Shown here piece after piece: positions 10,173 through 21,486 of a stretch of DNA of 64,000 nucleotides. The stretch lies in contig JANEZZ010002354.1 of the NCBI GenBank assembly GCA_026122225.1, forward strand, positions 682,001 to 746,000, in the 5' to 3' direction. The position numbers and the translations under genes were made by a program. Position 1 is the stretch's first letter. Every line of letters starts with the position of its first letter. This DNA comes from Heloderma charlesbogerti (taxonomy: Eukaryota > Chordata > Lepidosauria > Squamata > Helodermatidae). Below the pieces are notes generated by a model. The model was not told the DNA's origin, ran no database searches, and was given only the letters and a program-made list of their open reading frames with translations.

Positions 10173-11408
10173 GGTTCCCCATCCTGGATTATGAAATGTA
10201 TTACAAAATTTTGGTGGATCAAAATGGATTCCATCCTGGCTCCACCAAAACTTTCCAGAGCAGAACCATGACATTCTATTCATCTCTAGCACCATCTTCC
10301 AACCCAGGGGTGGGGATTGTTCTATGAGAGCCTGCTGTAGCTACAACGCTGTGCTTTGTTTTGGTTTCAATCAGGGCTGGCCCTATCATTAAGCAGATCG
10401 AGGCAGCATTCTCAGGTGGCTGATGCTGAAAGGTGGGGAGTAGCCTGGATGGAGCTGTGAGTACTACACAGCCTACACTGTTGCTCTCTCTCCTAGTCTG
10501 TGGCCCTCAGGTGCAGTGTAGGACATGGTTCTGACACCAGTTGAAGTAAGATTCAGTTGCCAGTCTGGCTGATGGGCACCATCTTGTCCTTTGCCTCAGG
10601 CAGCTAATGTCTTGAGCTAGTCTTGTTCTTAGTGTAACACTCATGTTTTCTGTGTGTAGTCTGAGCCATCATGGGCTAATCCTACCCTCTTGGTGATGGA
10701 TATGATGCTAGCTAACCTGACCATCCTGTTACCTGATCATTCAGCAAAACACACAGTGAATCATCTCAGTATAATTATACAATGCTTCTTAAAGTGTATC
10801 CAGTTTTAATTCATTCGACTTTACAAAGCACATTTTTCTACTTTGAGAAAGGTATAACAGAAGCAGGAGGCAAAAGAGCAACCAGGAGCAACAGCTGATC
10901 ACTTTCATTCCTTGGACTTCTCAACTTTTGAAGTATGTTAATATGGAAACTTGGAAGGGTGGGAGAAGAGAGCTTCTTTCAAGTCATCTTATCACTTCAG
11001 AAGGGTAATTTGCCAGGTAAGTCACCTACTGAGCAACCTTTCAAGTGTAAATGCAAGTTGAAAGCACTCTCACTATGGAGAGGAAGGGGAGTGCAGAATG
11101 ACTCATGGAAGACAACCTCCACCTTCATCTGGCCAGGGGACCATCCTTCAGGCACAAGACTAGTGACAGTTTACGAGTCTTTGGTCACAGCATGTTTGCT
11201 CGACTGCGACACATTTTACCTTTACCTGACCCAGCAGGCCATCCTGGAAGCTTCCTTTGGCTCAAGAAGTAGCATCTGTTCTAATAAGCAGAATGCACAA
11301 ATGAAAACATGTGTAATCCACCAACTTGGGCCATCTTTGAATGAAGAATTATCTCAATTTTTCAAGCCCATGCAACATGTTTACTCATACACGAGGCTTG
11401 CAAACATA
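10173..11408. other. non-repetitive-looking sequence; 159-codon frame of unknown meaning
   Basis: An open frame on the plus strand spans 10935-11414 (MLIWKLGRVGEESFFQ...). I recognise no domain in it, there is no codon bias I can see, and its end runs into a MITE at 11409. I judge it a chance frame. The rest of the region shows no recognised repeat. Confidence 0.4.
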
Positions 11409-11501
11409 GGCTGAAATCCTAGACCCACTTACCTGGGACTGTAAGCTCCATTGAACTCAATGGGACTTACTTCAGAGTAGACATGTATAGGATTGCACTG
11501 T
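11409..11501. repeat. short palindromic MITE (CTTACCTGGG family), copy 1
   Basis: Left arm GGCTGAAATCCTAGACCCACTTACC and right arm AGTAGACATGTATAGGATTGCA pair around CATTGAACTCAATGG. Related copies are at 13558, 18206 and 41801-42117. The family carries a splice-donor-like GGTAAGTGGG in complete copies. Confidence 0.75.
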
Positions 11502-12647
11502 TAACACTGCAATTCTGAGCTCACTTACTAGGGAGTAAGTAGTGCCATGACTTTTTTGTTTGTTTTGGGAATCCAGGGTGACCTCTTAATTTTGAGTGGG
11601 CATTACATTTGCTTCTGCAGTAAAGTATTCAAGTGCAAGTGGATATGTCCACATATTTCTCCTAGCACATGTGAGCAGCTTCAAAGAAACCACTAGCGAT
11701 GGGCAAACTAACCCTAACAGAAATCGTAATTCACTCTCCAGGTTCTGAATTGCTCTGTCCAACCTCAGACTAAAGTTCTCCATTATTCTGAGTTCTCATT
11801 TTGTATCTATGAACTGCCACGAAAGCATAGATCTCCTCCTTGCCTGCTGGCCAGCCATCTCAGGGCACATCACTTTCCTCCTGACCTCCTCTTCTTTGAA
11901 ACACCATGCGCATGCACTCCTAGCAAGGGCTGCTGTCTTCAGAGATAGCATTTCAACCTGGCAGCACTTCCTGGAATGCCCATGTGACCATCCCATATGA
12001 CACGCCCTGGTGTGGTCATATGACCATTCCAGGAAGGTTCTCAGGCTGTGGACAGGCTTTTTCTGAGTTGTGTGGATTCCACAGACTGGTTTTTTAAAAA
12101 AACTTTTTGGGAGGAGTCACTCAAGTGTGCACTTGTGAAAATGCACATTGGCACTAATGTGCAAACAGGAACAAAATTCTTGTAGATCTCTTAAAAAATC
12201 CAATTTCATCAAGGAGTGGACAACAGAATGAAAGACATCTGACAGTTCATGAAACACAGATGGAATTGATTTTTGCTTTCTCTGAAGAGTACTGCACTGC
12301 TTCAAGTATGAAAGGGCAATTTCTAATGTGGTTGGCACGTTAGAAAAGCTCCTTTCTGGCTGAAGAAAAGGAATGCCGACCTTGCAGGTGCTCAGTCTCA
12401 ATTTAAATAATCAAGTTCGTTGGATGGCCATCCAAGCTTGGTACACATATGAGCATTGCGAACATAGCAGATTTGATTTACAACCCACCTAATTTTGCAT
12501 ATTTCTAATACCACTGGTTGGGACTGCAGCAGGGGGTAAACTCCCTCTCCCCACCTGCTGTGAGTGTGATCCCAATTATTATTGACCCACCCACCAACAG
12601 ATGCTATTAGCATTGTTGAAACCATGTACATCACAAAGACACATTGA
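11502..12647. other. no gene recognised
   Basis: Ordinary sequence with short frames only. A region near 12117-12401 has a 94-codon minus-strand frame without recognisable features. Confidence 0.4.
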
Positions 12648-13036
12648 GGGAGCAATCCTACGGCCACTTGACTCGTCAGTGGCTAGATGGCCCTAGGATA
12701 CGTTGGTTTCCGGGGACCGATCTCCCCTCACCTCCCCATGCTCAGAACAGCCCTGCGCTCCGTACTCAGAAGAGGAGTGCCAAGCGGCTAAAATGGGGTG
12801 TTCTGGGGCAGGGAAGGCAGAAATGCTGGTACGACACATCCTATGTGTCATCCGACAGCCACCTCTCCCGCTTCGCCTTCCCATGGCTAGACAGCTGAAA
12901 TCAGCTGTCTAGCTGCAAATGCAGGGCAGCTGGAGTGTGGAGGGGATGATCCCCTCTGGGCTTCTCCTGCCCTGCATTGGATAGAAGGTCGCCTCCAAGT
13001 TTGGAGGCGGCTGCCTATCCCCATAGGATTGCGCCC
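12648..13036. mobile_element. MITE with GGGTGCAATC termini (Harbinger-like?), copy 2
   Basis: Ends GGGAGCAATCCTACGG and ATAGGATTGCGCCC are inverted repeats that match copy 1 at 3014-3458. The subterminal CAGTGGCTAGATGGCCCTAG is also shared. The left flank is TGA and the right flank TTA, a weak three-base duplication. Confidence 0.6.
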
Positions 13037-13204
13037 TTAATGTCACATCTAGTTTAGTGAGCTGATCCACTGGTTTTACTGGCATAGGCTGGTTTGCACC
13101 ATGACTGTAGCCTGAGATGAAGTGATGTTCCCAAGCCCCTAAGCCAGAGCTGCAGAACATCAGATCCAGGAGACAAATCCGTCTCTCCTGGGGTCCCAAG
13201 TAAT

Positions 13205-13326
13205 TTCATCTTCATTTAATTTGTTACATTTCGATACTGCCCCATAGCCAAAGCTCTCTGGGCGGTTCACAATTTTTTTTAAAAAAATAATTAAAATACA
13301 TTATATAAAGTATAAAACCATACTTT
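13205..13326 (-). repeat. retroposon 3' tail, minus strand
   Basis: GATACTGCCCCATAGCCAAAG and CTCTCTGGGCGG are the complement of the tail at 23778-23835 (CCCAGAGAGCTTCGGCTATTG). It is a common LINE/SINE 3' end, here followed by an A/T-rich stretch. Confidence 0.5.
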
Positions 13327-13348
13327 ATGGAATTCTCTGACATCCCTA
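13327..13348. repeat. isolated right terminus of a family A element
   Basis: GGAATTCTCTGACATCCCTA is the same as the B-end terminus of the copy at 45434-46290. Nothing else of the element remains. Confidence 0.55.
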
Positions 13349-13557
13349 CCCACAACTGATTTTTTCCTGTTTCCCTTCCCTCCACCAGGGCTTGTTTGCC
13401 CAGGTACATGCCAACCTTCTACCAAAAAGTGTAGCTGACAGAGCAGGTTGCATTTGGCAGTTCTGCTTACTGTAGAAATTAATGTTCAAGAATTAACGGT
13501 GCAATCCAATGGGTGTTTATTCTGAATTAAATTTACAGAGATCTTGGGAAGGCAGCT

Positions 13558-13655
13558 AAGGCTGCAGTCCTACACATGCTTACCTGGGAGAAAGCCCAAT
13601 TGGCAATTGGACATAGTGGGACTGACTTCTGAGTAAACATGCATAGGATTGTGTG
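13558..13655. repeat. short palindromic MITE (CTTACCTGGG family), copy 2
   Basis: Arms GCTGCAGTCCTACACATGCTTACC and GAGTAAACATGCATAGGATTG flank a CCAATTGGCAATTGG centre. It is related to the copy at 11409. Confidence 0.7.
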
Positions 13656-14538
13656 ATAAATCCTAAAAACTGGCACAAACCAGCCACTTGCCCTGCCCCA
13701 TAAGTAAATAATGGTAGCAGTGCCCACCTTCCTGCTGCTGCCGTGGACAGCAGCAGCAGCAGCCCTGAACGGGTGGCCGGTGTTGCGGGAGACGAAGGCA
13801 GCGCCGGGCGCGCAGGGATGGGCAGAGAAGCCAAGAGCTGAGGAGGAGAAGGGGGGTGAGAGGAGGCTGCAGAGCTCCCTCAGGCTCCCTCTCTCGCTTG
13901 CTCCCTTTGTCTGGCTGGCTCTACATATTAGATAAGAGGCAGCCCCCCGCTCTCCCTCTGCTCCCTCCTCCTCCCCTAGCAGACTGCGACCCGGCTGGGG
14001 GCTGGCTTCAAAAAAAGAGCCGGAGCGAAGCCCCGGCGCAACCTGCCACCACTACACCACTGGTCATGCACACTCCTCAGCCACCTCATAAGTAAGGTAA
14101 GACAAGAACCTCAAACCCAGCCCATGAGAATTTCTCCGACATTTCTCCTCCTTTGAATTTCTTTTCAAAAACAATTTCTTTCTATCAAGTTGAATGAGGA
14201 TGGCCGGAAAAGAAAACATGAGGGAGAAATTTTCGGCACAGCATGACTGATTACCGGCAGGAAGAGCTGGAAGCTAAAGTATGCTGGTATTTGGGCCCTG
14301 TCCCTTCTGCCGTCAGCCCCAGTCACCTTTGGTATGCGGCCCCCCAAAGCTTGTCTGCAATGGAATTCAGCCCGAGGGCTGAAAAAGTGTCTGCAATGGA
14401 ATTCAGCCCGAGGGCTCAAAAAGTGTCTGCACCCCTGCTGTAGAGTCAGAATGTCCTGAGGCTGGAGCTCTCCAGCCTCAAAGGGGAAGATCTGATATCT
14501 CCTATGGGGCATGGGGTGCCCTCCCAGGGGCCTTAGGT
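13656..14538. other. GC-rich non-coding stretch, no gene recognised
   Basis: GC-rich with CAG repeats near 13745-13760. There is a direct duplication of CTGCAATGGAATTCAGCCC and GAGGGCT at about 14357-14384 and 14389-14416. No homologous protein is recognised in any frame. Confidence 0.4.
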
Positions 14539-14746
14539 TTAGGAACATCGGAACATCGGAAGCTGCCTTATACTGAGCCAGACCATTGGTCCATCTAGTC
14601 CAGTACTGTCAGCACTGACTGGCAGTGGCTGTCCGGGGTTTCAGGCAGGATTCTTTCCTCACCCTACCTGGAGAAGCCAGGGATCCAACCTGGGACTTTC
14701 TTCACACCAAGCATGTGCTCTATCACACTGAGCCATGGCCCTCCAC
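14539..14746 (-). mobile_element. tRNA-derived SINE, minus strand, near complete
   Basis: The minus strand begins with a tRNA-like head: an A-box-like GGCTCAGTGTGATAGAGCA and a B-box-like GGTTGGATCCC. It ends in GATGGACCAATGGTCTGGC then CAGTATAAGGCAGCTTCC. The same unit is at 51855-52052, and a tail fragment at 16036-16105. Confidence 0.75.
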
Positions 14747-14851
14747 CTTGCAGCCTTACAGAACTGTAGGTTGCATGAGCATCCATTTTCTACAATTTGT
14801 GCAGCAATACGCATTAAATATGAATAAAAACAAGCTCACTGCTTTCTAAGT

Positions 14852-14880
14852 TGTGTGTGTGTGTGTGTGTGTGTGTGTGT
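14852..14880. repeat. (GT)n microsatellite
   Basis: Uninterrupted GT tract of about 29 bp. Confidence 0.95.
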
Positions 14881-16035
14881 CTGCTTTACAAATAACTTTC
14901 CCCCCGACATGTTTCCACTGGCGTAGGTCTGGGAAAGTCTGCCTCCTTTGTTTTGTTATGAATAGGGAAGTCTTTCCAAGCCTTGCCAGCATCTTGCAGG
15001 ATAGGGTCCTCCTAAGATAGCTCAGCATCATTTTGATTCATGGCCACTGCTGAATGTGCTCCATTGCAATAAAGTGCTGAAAGAAGATGTCTTACAAGAA
15101 GTTCACATTACTGGCTGTCGTGAAATAAAATGGCTATATTGTTTCAGCCACCAGTTTCTTCCCATTGTCTTCATTTTAGAAACCACGCAGCCTCAAAGGC
15201 CAGAGGATGTGTTTCAGGACAATTTGAGAACTGTGCTGTAACCAAATATTATCTTCAATTTACTTCTTGCTTCATGTTACTTTTTGGTCCTTGAGTTCTT
15301 CCAAGTTCATCATTTGCTTGTGACATTACCGTGACTTGCTAACTTTCCCATTATTTCCGCAATCAATAGAGGAACAATGTGTTGTGGTAGTCTGCATTTC
15401 AGCTGCCTGTCACTCAGTGTTGTGTGTGTGTGTGTGTGTTTTTAATCTCCATTGATACTTCAGGTACCGCGCACAGAAACTAAAGTAGGCTGTCTTGTCT
15501 TCCGCTAATCTTGAATGCCTTTTGTTCAGGAGGTGTTTTGTATTCATCAGTCAACTAAGGACTCATCCTGAAGAAGCCCTCAGTCAGCACCGAGATCTCA
15601 GTGAAAAGGGGATAGGCAGGTTGTAAAATATTCATAGCAAAAGGTACCTCAATCATTTTCACCTTTTGACCCTCCAAGCCAGAAAGGGTTATCAGTGTTA
15701 AGTGGCAAATCTTAGGGATGTGAAAAATCCATAGATGAAATAGTTTGCTGTCTCTCTTATCCACTTTTGATACTGATGCTATTCAGAAGACACATTTATC
15801 TTCCCACTCTATCTGCCACTACAGTTGTGTCCAACTCAAAATAGTTTTAATAAAGGTCTGACATTGAAATGATAGTGATCAAACACTTTCTTTCCCTGTG
15901 CCTCTACAGAAAAAGAGCAAGTGGGTATTCATTTTTGTCTCCTGGGGGCAAAGACCAAACCTTTTCAAGAACTGTAATAAATGCAGTTTTTTAAAAAAAT
16001 ATATATATTAAAGTGCCCTTCCTTTTTTTATTGAA
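14881..16035. other. mostly non-repetitive sequence
   Basis: Contains a (TG)n tract at 15418-15439. A 47-bp segment at about 15618-15665 recurs in reverse complement in the loop of the element at 17045-17885. No exon is supportable. Confidence 0.45.
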
Positions 16036-16105
16036 AGGTAGGAAGCTGCCTTATCTATACCGAGTCAGACCATGAATCAATCTAGCTTAGCATTGTCTGC
16101 AAAGG
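16036..16105 (-). mobile_element. tRNA-derived SINE tail fragment, minus strand
   Basis: GGAAGCTGCCTTATCTATAC, GAGTCAGACCATGAATCAAT and CTAGCTTAGCATTGTCTGC match the tail of the SINE at 14539-14746. The head is missing. Confidence 0.6.
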
Positions 16106-16404
16106 TGCTCTACCGTCCTTACCTGAATCAAGTGGCAACTTCTTTGCCTTTGTGAAAGTTAGAGTGTACAGGGATTGCTAAGAATATTTTTCCTGGAAAC
16201 AGCAAGAGGGAAGGCACTTATGTTTCCCAAAAAATGAGAGAAAATATACTCAGGTGCCTGAAAAAAACTTTTACTATGCCCAATGCATTTCAGAAAGGAC
16301 TTTCCTTCCTCAGTTTTTTCAGGCACCTGAGATTATTTTCTCTTCTGTTTTAATAATATTTTTCAGCATGTAGCACAGTAAGAATACTGATGGCTCTATG
16401 AAAT

Positions 16405-16808
16405 TGGGAATGTTGCGGGCATCTGGCTGAGGCTCAAGGTGCGCCCCGAGCCAGGCAAGCGCGGGGATCCCTGACCTCTCACTGAGCCACAAAATGGCAG
16501 CTTCGCCTTTTTCATAAAGGCTGATTTTACACAAATGGTGGCTGTAAAGTGACCATTTATGCAACATTGCAGGCGTAAATGGCTGCTTTACAGCCACCAT
16601 TTGCATAAAATTGGCCTTTACAAAAAAGGCCAAGCCACCATTTTTACACAAAATGGTGACTCAGTGAGGTATCGGGCACCTGCGCACCACTCGCCAGGCA
16701 CGTGTAGACTGCCTGGCGACTCACTGCTCACAGCAAGCCACAGCAGCAGCCGATGAGCGTCCGGCATCTAGAGCGCAACCTGGACTGCAGTTAGTTCGCC
16801 CATCCCTA
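16405..16808. mobile_element. hAT-like MITE with paired hairpins (404 bp)
   Basis: Ends TGGGAATG and CATCCCTA are flanked by TATGAAAT (16397-16404) and TGTGAAAT (16809-16816), a 7/8 match. The interior has large inverted segments: AAATGGTGGCTGTAAAG pairs with CTTTACAGCCACCATTT, and CACAAAATGGCAGC with AAAATGGTGACTCAG. No coding capacity. Confidence 0.65.
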
Positions 16809-17044
16809 TGTGAAATACGCTTAAAGCAGGGATGAGCCATGTGTACTTCTGCTGGCCTTTTTTGGGGCCACCAGTTGCCCCATTCTGCCAATGAATTTGG
16901 CAGCGGGGGAGGGGGGAATCCATCTGAAAGGAAAACAGCAAAATAGCCCCCTTTTGATTCCGCCACGCCACCCAGTTCCAGCGGCAAACCACTGGTTTCT
17001 CTTTTAAAGGGGGCTTTTTCTTCTCTCTGCTGCTGCATTCAGAC

Positions 17045-17885
17045 TAGGACTGTGCAGGGACCCCCGATACAACGCGGAAGCTGCTTTGCAGCTTCCGAGG
17101 CGGGCCCAATCCAGCTCGGGCAGATTCAGGGGACCCCCGAGTCAGGGGACCTTGGCCCCAAACCCAAAGCGGGGTTTGGATAACAAACCCTGCTTCGGGT
17201 CCCCCCCAATGCCCCCACGTAATCCCCCAGCTCCTTACCTAGGCTGCCTCCTCCTCTGCTGCCACTGAGGCCATCACCTTCTCCGTTGCCGTGCCGCCAC
17301 CGCCTTTGCCACCCGCTGCTGCTGTCTTCGCTGCCATCGCCATCTCCCGAGGCCTGGACATGCGACGACTCGTCTTCTTCCATGGAGTCGCCATTTGTAA
17401 AAGGTGAAAATGATTGAAGTACCTTTTGCTATGAATATTTTACAAATAGCAACTCCCTGGAAGAAGACAAGTTGCTGTATGTCCAGGCCTCAGGAGATGG
17501 CAGCAGTAGAGGTGGCGGGCAGTGGAAAAGACAGTGGTGGCAGCAAAGATGGCGGTGGTGGTGCGGTGGCGGCAGAGAAGGCGGTGGGGGTGCTGCAGTG
17601 GAGAAGGCAGAGAAGGCGGCGGTGTGGCAGTGACAGTGAGGAGAAGGTGGTGGTGGCAGAGAAGGCGGCTTTGGTAAGGACTTGGAGGTGCTGGGGGGGC
17701 AAGATCAGGGGGGCTGGGCTGGGGGCCGAAGCTCCAAAGCGCACTGAGTGCTTTGGTGACCCTCCGACCTACTTCAGGTCTCTTGGTGCCCTATCTGCTT
17801 CACCTCGGTAGGGACACAAAGTGACCCGAAGCGGCTCGCTTTGACTCAGGGTTCGGGCCTTGGGCCTAAGCGGTGCACAGCCCTA
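17045..17885. mobile_element. TAGGGCTGTGCA-family foldback MITE, complete (841 bp)
   Basis: Termini TAGGACTGTGCA and TGCACAGCCCTA are inverted repeats, flanked by a perfect 8-bp duplication ATTCAGAC (17037-17044, 17886-17893). Long inverted arms meet near 17420: CGAGGCCTGGACATGCGAC at left and GTATGTCCAGGCCTCAGG at right, extending to CCATTTGTAAAA/TTTTACAAATAG. The loop between them holds a 47-bp segment also found near 15640. The long frames seen on both strands come from GGC/GGT-rich repeats (SSS, PPP) and are not genes. Confidence 0.8.
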
Positions 17886-17893
17886 ATTCAGAC

Positions 17894-18205
17894 AGCATGG
17901 TGGCAGTGGACAAGTGGGGGCAAAGGGACCCCTGGAAGATGCCCCCCTGCTTTAAAGGTAATAACGTTATGCAAGATCTGATACCTTTGCTTATACCTTT
18001 GAATAAGCAAACGTAACTGATTTTTCTCATGGGCTCAAAAAAAAAAATCCCATAAAATAGACCTGCATAGAAATCAGGGTCTAAATTTTGGACTCGATCT
18101 AGAGAAAGTTTGGTATACCCCATTGAAATAGATGGCCCATAAGCCTATTAAAAACTCTATGGGGAGTATCCTTTGACTGCAACCCCATGCATACAGGTAA
18201 CCTAT
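17894..18205. other. unassigned sequence
   Basis: No recognised gene or repeat. Confidence 0.4.
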
Positions 18206-18296
18206 GGTGTAATCCTATACAAAACTATGCAGAAGGAAGTCCCATTGAATTCAATGGGGCTTATTCTGAGGTAAGTGGGTATAGGAATGCAGCCTA
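18206..18296. repeat. short palindromic MITE (CTTACCTGGG family), copy 3
   Basis: Arms GGTGTAATCCTATACA and GTGGGTATAGGAATGCAGCC flank CCCATTGAATTCAATGGGG, a perfect inner palindrome. GAGGTAAGTGGG near the right end is a splice-donor-like sequence. Confidence 0.8.
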
Positions 18297-18639
18297 CATT
18301 CCATTGTTTGACTGGGATTGAATGTCAGATTACTGTGCATATAGTCATAGCCATTGTGACATGTAAGACAGTATGCCACTGCTCACTGAGGTCCTGAGTG
18401 GGTACTGGGGATGGCCTGCACCAGTGAGTTCCAGTGGTCCATCATGAGCTACTCAGATCCAGTGTGATGTAATCTATTACATCACACCGGCTCTAGTTAA
18501 GTCAGTATGAGAATTTGAGAGTTTCATGTTAAAACCTTGTTCAGACATCAAGGCTTGTCAGTGATCTTGGGCAATCACTGTCTCTCAGACTCCTGTATAA
18601 TGTCCCCCAAACACCCATGGGCAGCTCATATGCATATGC

Positions 18640-18999
18640 TTTTTTTTTTTCCCCCAAAGTCACCCGTGATAGGCTAAGTGACGATTTACGTAGCCTATCA
18701 CAGCTGACTTTGGAAATCTAGCCGTGATAGGCTACGCAAATCGTTACGTAGCCTATCACGGGTGTGTGTTGTTGTTGTTGTTTTTTACTTTTTTTTTCGC
18801 GGCCGGGGAGACGGGGCACTCCTCCCCGGCCTGAATTTCGCCGGTGAGGGATGGGGCACCTCCCCCCCGGCCTGAATTTTGGCCGGGCAAGGCGGGGCGC
18901 CTCCCCCCCTCGCCTGAACTTCGGGGGGAGAACTGAAGCACCTCCCCCCCACCGCAAAGCAAGCTGCGGGACAAGGTAAGTCCCTTTCGTCCATCCCTA
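18640..18999 (-). mobile_element. family A element, copy A3, truncated (A end only)
   Basis: From a poly-T tract, two GATAGGCTAMGT hairpins are followed by the C-rich A-end domain and ACAAGGTAAGTCCC. It ends at CGTCCATCCCTA (18999), the reverse of the A ends of other copies. The other half and its terminus are missing, so no duplication can be checked. The breakpoint lies at the poly-T tract that separates the palindrome arm from the centre. Confidence 0.8.
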
Positions 19000-19372
19000 G
19001 ACGTGGCCACACAGTGCCATCAACCCCTAGGCAAAAGAAGTGGCTGCTCTCGGGGGGGGAGGCTTCTCACCCCCTGCCTCCAACTGGAAGCAGCAGCGGG
19101 GTGGGAGGATATCCTGCGTTTGAGGGAGAACCAGGTCCCAAAGGTGGGCGGGCAGCCTGACTTAGCCCCACCATCTCCAGTCAGTCCCTCGCTCACCTCC
19201 ACAGCCTTGGTCATATTCCTTCTGTACATGCAGGAGAATTGAAATGAAGACATCTTTGTTATTTTATTTTTTAATTTATTTTAATTTTTTTTTAATGGAA
19301 TTTGGTGCCCCACTTAACTTGGTGCCCTAGGTGACTGCCTAGTTGGTCTATACGGGTGGGCTCCCCCTGGCC
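19000..19372. other. unassigned sequence
   Basis: No recognised repeat apart from an AT-rich stretch at 19258-19300. Confidence 0.35.
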
Positions 19373-19545
19373 CTATCTCGCCATGAAGCTCATTGCATGT
19401 CTTTGGACCAGTCACTGACTCTCAGCCTAACATACTTCGCAGGGTTGTTGTGAGGATAAAATCGAGAGAAGGAAGATCATGGATGTCTCCTTGGACTCTT
19501 TGGAGGAAAGGCAGGATGTAAATGTATCAAGTAAATAAATAAGGT
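19373..19545 (+). mobile_element. tRNA-type SINE, head truncated
   Basis: CGCCATGAAGCTCATTGCAT, GACTCTCAGCCTAACATAC, GTTGTTGTGAGGATAAAAT and GGACTCTTTGGAGGAAAGGC end in an (AAAT) tail. It matches the body of the SINE at 46616-46835. Confidence 0.7.
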
Positions 19546-20589
19546 GGATATACTTCTGCTTAGACCTTACCAGTTGTCACGCATACAGTAGGAGACATCT
19601 AGGCATCCAAAAGTTTTTTGCCCCAATCCTTAGAATCTCTGCCCCATATACTTCAAGGCTAGAGGATTAGCCAAGACACAGACTTTATGTTCTTGGGGTT
19701 CCCTCCATCAAACTTTGTTATCTGGTAAATCTGTTGGAACATAGAGGGGAGATTTTCAACAGGAGTTTTTTTCTTTTCTTTTCCTTTCAGTAATTAAACT
19801 GCTTATGCTCATCATGAAGCCTCTTTTAGGAGCAAAACGACAGAAATGTTATGCCAGTTGATGGGCCATGTTCCAAGGCGGATTCATGGGATACCCCTGA
19901 GGCCTACTTTATTATAATGAGACAGTCAGGTATTTGGAGTAGTAAATCTAGACACATTTCCCTCCTGCCTCCCTCAAAACTTAATCGAGTAATTGGAGGC
20001 GTATTAAAATAAGTTAGGTGGAGCTATATCCTGTTGTTAACGTTGATAGAAATTTAATAAGCAGGTAATGAGGGGGAAACTTACTGGCTCAAGCAGATTG
20101 GGAATAGGATATAAACCGTTTCCACTCAAGGCCACTGACTGGATTTAGGCCAAATGGGTAAAGATGAACAGTATTTCACTGAATTAAAACTACACTGGCC
20201 TACACAATATGATTTTGCAATTGGGGCCCTGCAGCAAAATGTTGTAGCGTGGTGTTGTTCTGTTCAGGGATCCAGTCAGACAGCCAGTGCCAGCTCCAGG
20301 TTTGTGGAGGCCCTTGGGTAAGACACCCTCAATGAGCCCTCTCTCTCAGCGAGTCTGCCTACTTGCTCACTGGTTCTCTGCCTGTCAAGCAAGCACATGG
20401 TAGCAATGAGGAGGAATGAGGAGCGATAGCAACTGGTGACAATGGTGGTGAGAAGGGAGATGATGGTGGTGAGAAGGCAGACTCACGGACAAGGGTCCCC
20501 TTGAGTCCCCTTGAGGGTGTCTTGCCCAAGGACCCTTCAAAACCTAGAGCTGGCACTGGGTTCAGGATCTTAGGGTCTTTCTCAATTAA
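19546..20589. other. mostly non-repetitive sequence
   Basis: No gene recognised. Near 20400-20560 there are GGTGGTGAGAAGG direct repeats. Confidence 0.4.
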
Positions 20590-20597
20590 CAGAAATT

Positions 20598-20924
20598 TAG
20601 AGCTGTATGAGAATTTTATTTTTGTTCACAAAACATGTGATCATGCCCCATTCGAAGTTCCTGATGTGAGTGCATTTCCACCGGGAATATTCGCAAATTG
20701 TCAAAAAATCTGGAGGAAAGTGATGCAAATCAGGAAAAGTGTGCAAATTTGGGGAAACTTGGGCAAATCTCCCATTTGATCTCTGCTCCGTTTGTGCAAG
20801 TTTCCTGTTCGCACAGAGTGAGCAGCGCTTGCAAAAGTGAATGGGATCTGGGCACGAGACCAGCAGTGAGATAGCATTCGGAGTGTCCTGGTGGTCTTGA
20901 ACATCGTTCATTTGCACATCCCTG
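20598..20924. mobile_element. hAT-like MITE (327 bp), diverged
   Basis: Ends TAGAGCTG and CATCCCTG are flanked by CAGAAATT (20590-20597) and CAGAAATC (20925-20932), a 7/8 match. The interior contains inverted CAAATTTGGGGAAACTTGGG and GCACAAATG-like stretches. Terminal similarity is weak, so the call is tentative. Confidence 0.5.
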
Positions 20925-20932
20925 CAGAAATC

Positions 20933-21199
20933 TTGAAAACTCCAGGAAGCTGAGCTAACACCCACCTGCCCTTTGTCTATCTCACTTACAGTCCTTCAGG
21001 GATGTGAGTTATGCCTTCCCCAGAGATACTTCGCCATCCAGAGCTGTCTCTGTTGCCGCTTACCTTGTTGTTGATCCTCCTGACTTGCTAGGTACACTTG
21101 AAACCTCTTTGGTTCTTCTGGCTCACAGCGCTTGCACTTTAACACCAGTTGTGCTGCCCCTTAGCCCTGCCAGTTCTGTTTTAGGAGTAATGCTTCCTA
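20933..21199. other. unassigned sequence
   Basis: No recognised gene or repeat. Confidence 0.35.
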
Positions 21200-21340
21200 G
21201 GCAAGGTCTGAAGGCCCATGACATAGCAACCTTGCTGAAGTTACACAGGTTTGGGTGGGAGATTGCCTGGGAATCCTGTGCATGCTGTCTTGATTTCCAA
21301 CATGGAAAGAAAGGTGGGATATAAAAGTAATGAATAATTT
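21200..21340 (+). mobile_element. 5S-rRNA-like SINE remnant
   Basis: AAGTTACACAGGTTTGGGTG, GGAGATTGCCTGGGAATCC and a following GCTGTCTT resemble the 3' half of 5S rRNA. There the known order is AAGCTAAGCAGG, then GGGAGACCGCCTGGGAATAC, then GTGCTGTAGGCTT. GGAAAGAAAGGTGGGATATAA follows, a retroposon tail. It is too diverged to be a 5S gene. Confidence 0.5.
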
Positions 21341-21486
21341 TAGAATAACATGATTCACACAAAATAGCATGGGGAACTAAAATCCATGTGTGGAAGTTGT
21401 GCAGATTTGTGACGGGTGAACAGCTAACTTTGATCAGGCTCCACAGCAAAAACTCCATGCTTTGGTGGTGAAGTCTAAACAGTACT

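Noticed and set aside
10935..11414. 159-codon open frame as a possible host gene
   Set aside because: No recognised domain, no splice context, and its end lies in a MITE. It is compatible with a chance frame.
17404..17811. 135-codon Gly/Ala/Val-rich frame
   Set aside because: Lies wholly inside a foldback MITE with trinucleotide-like GGCGGT repeats.
21200..21340. 5S rRNA gene
   Set aside because: Only a diverged 3'-half similarity with a retroposon tail, so it is a SINE remnant at most.
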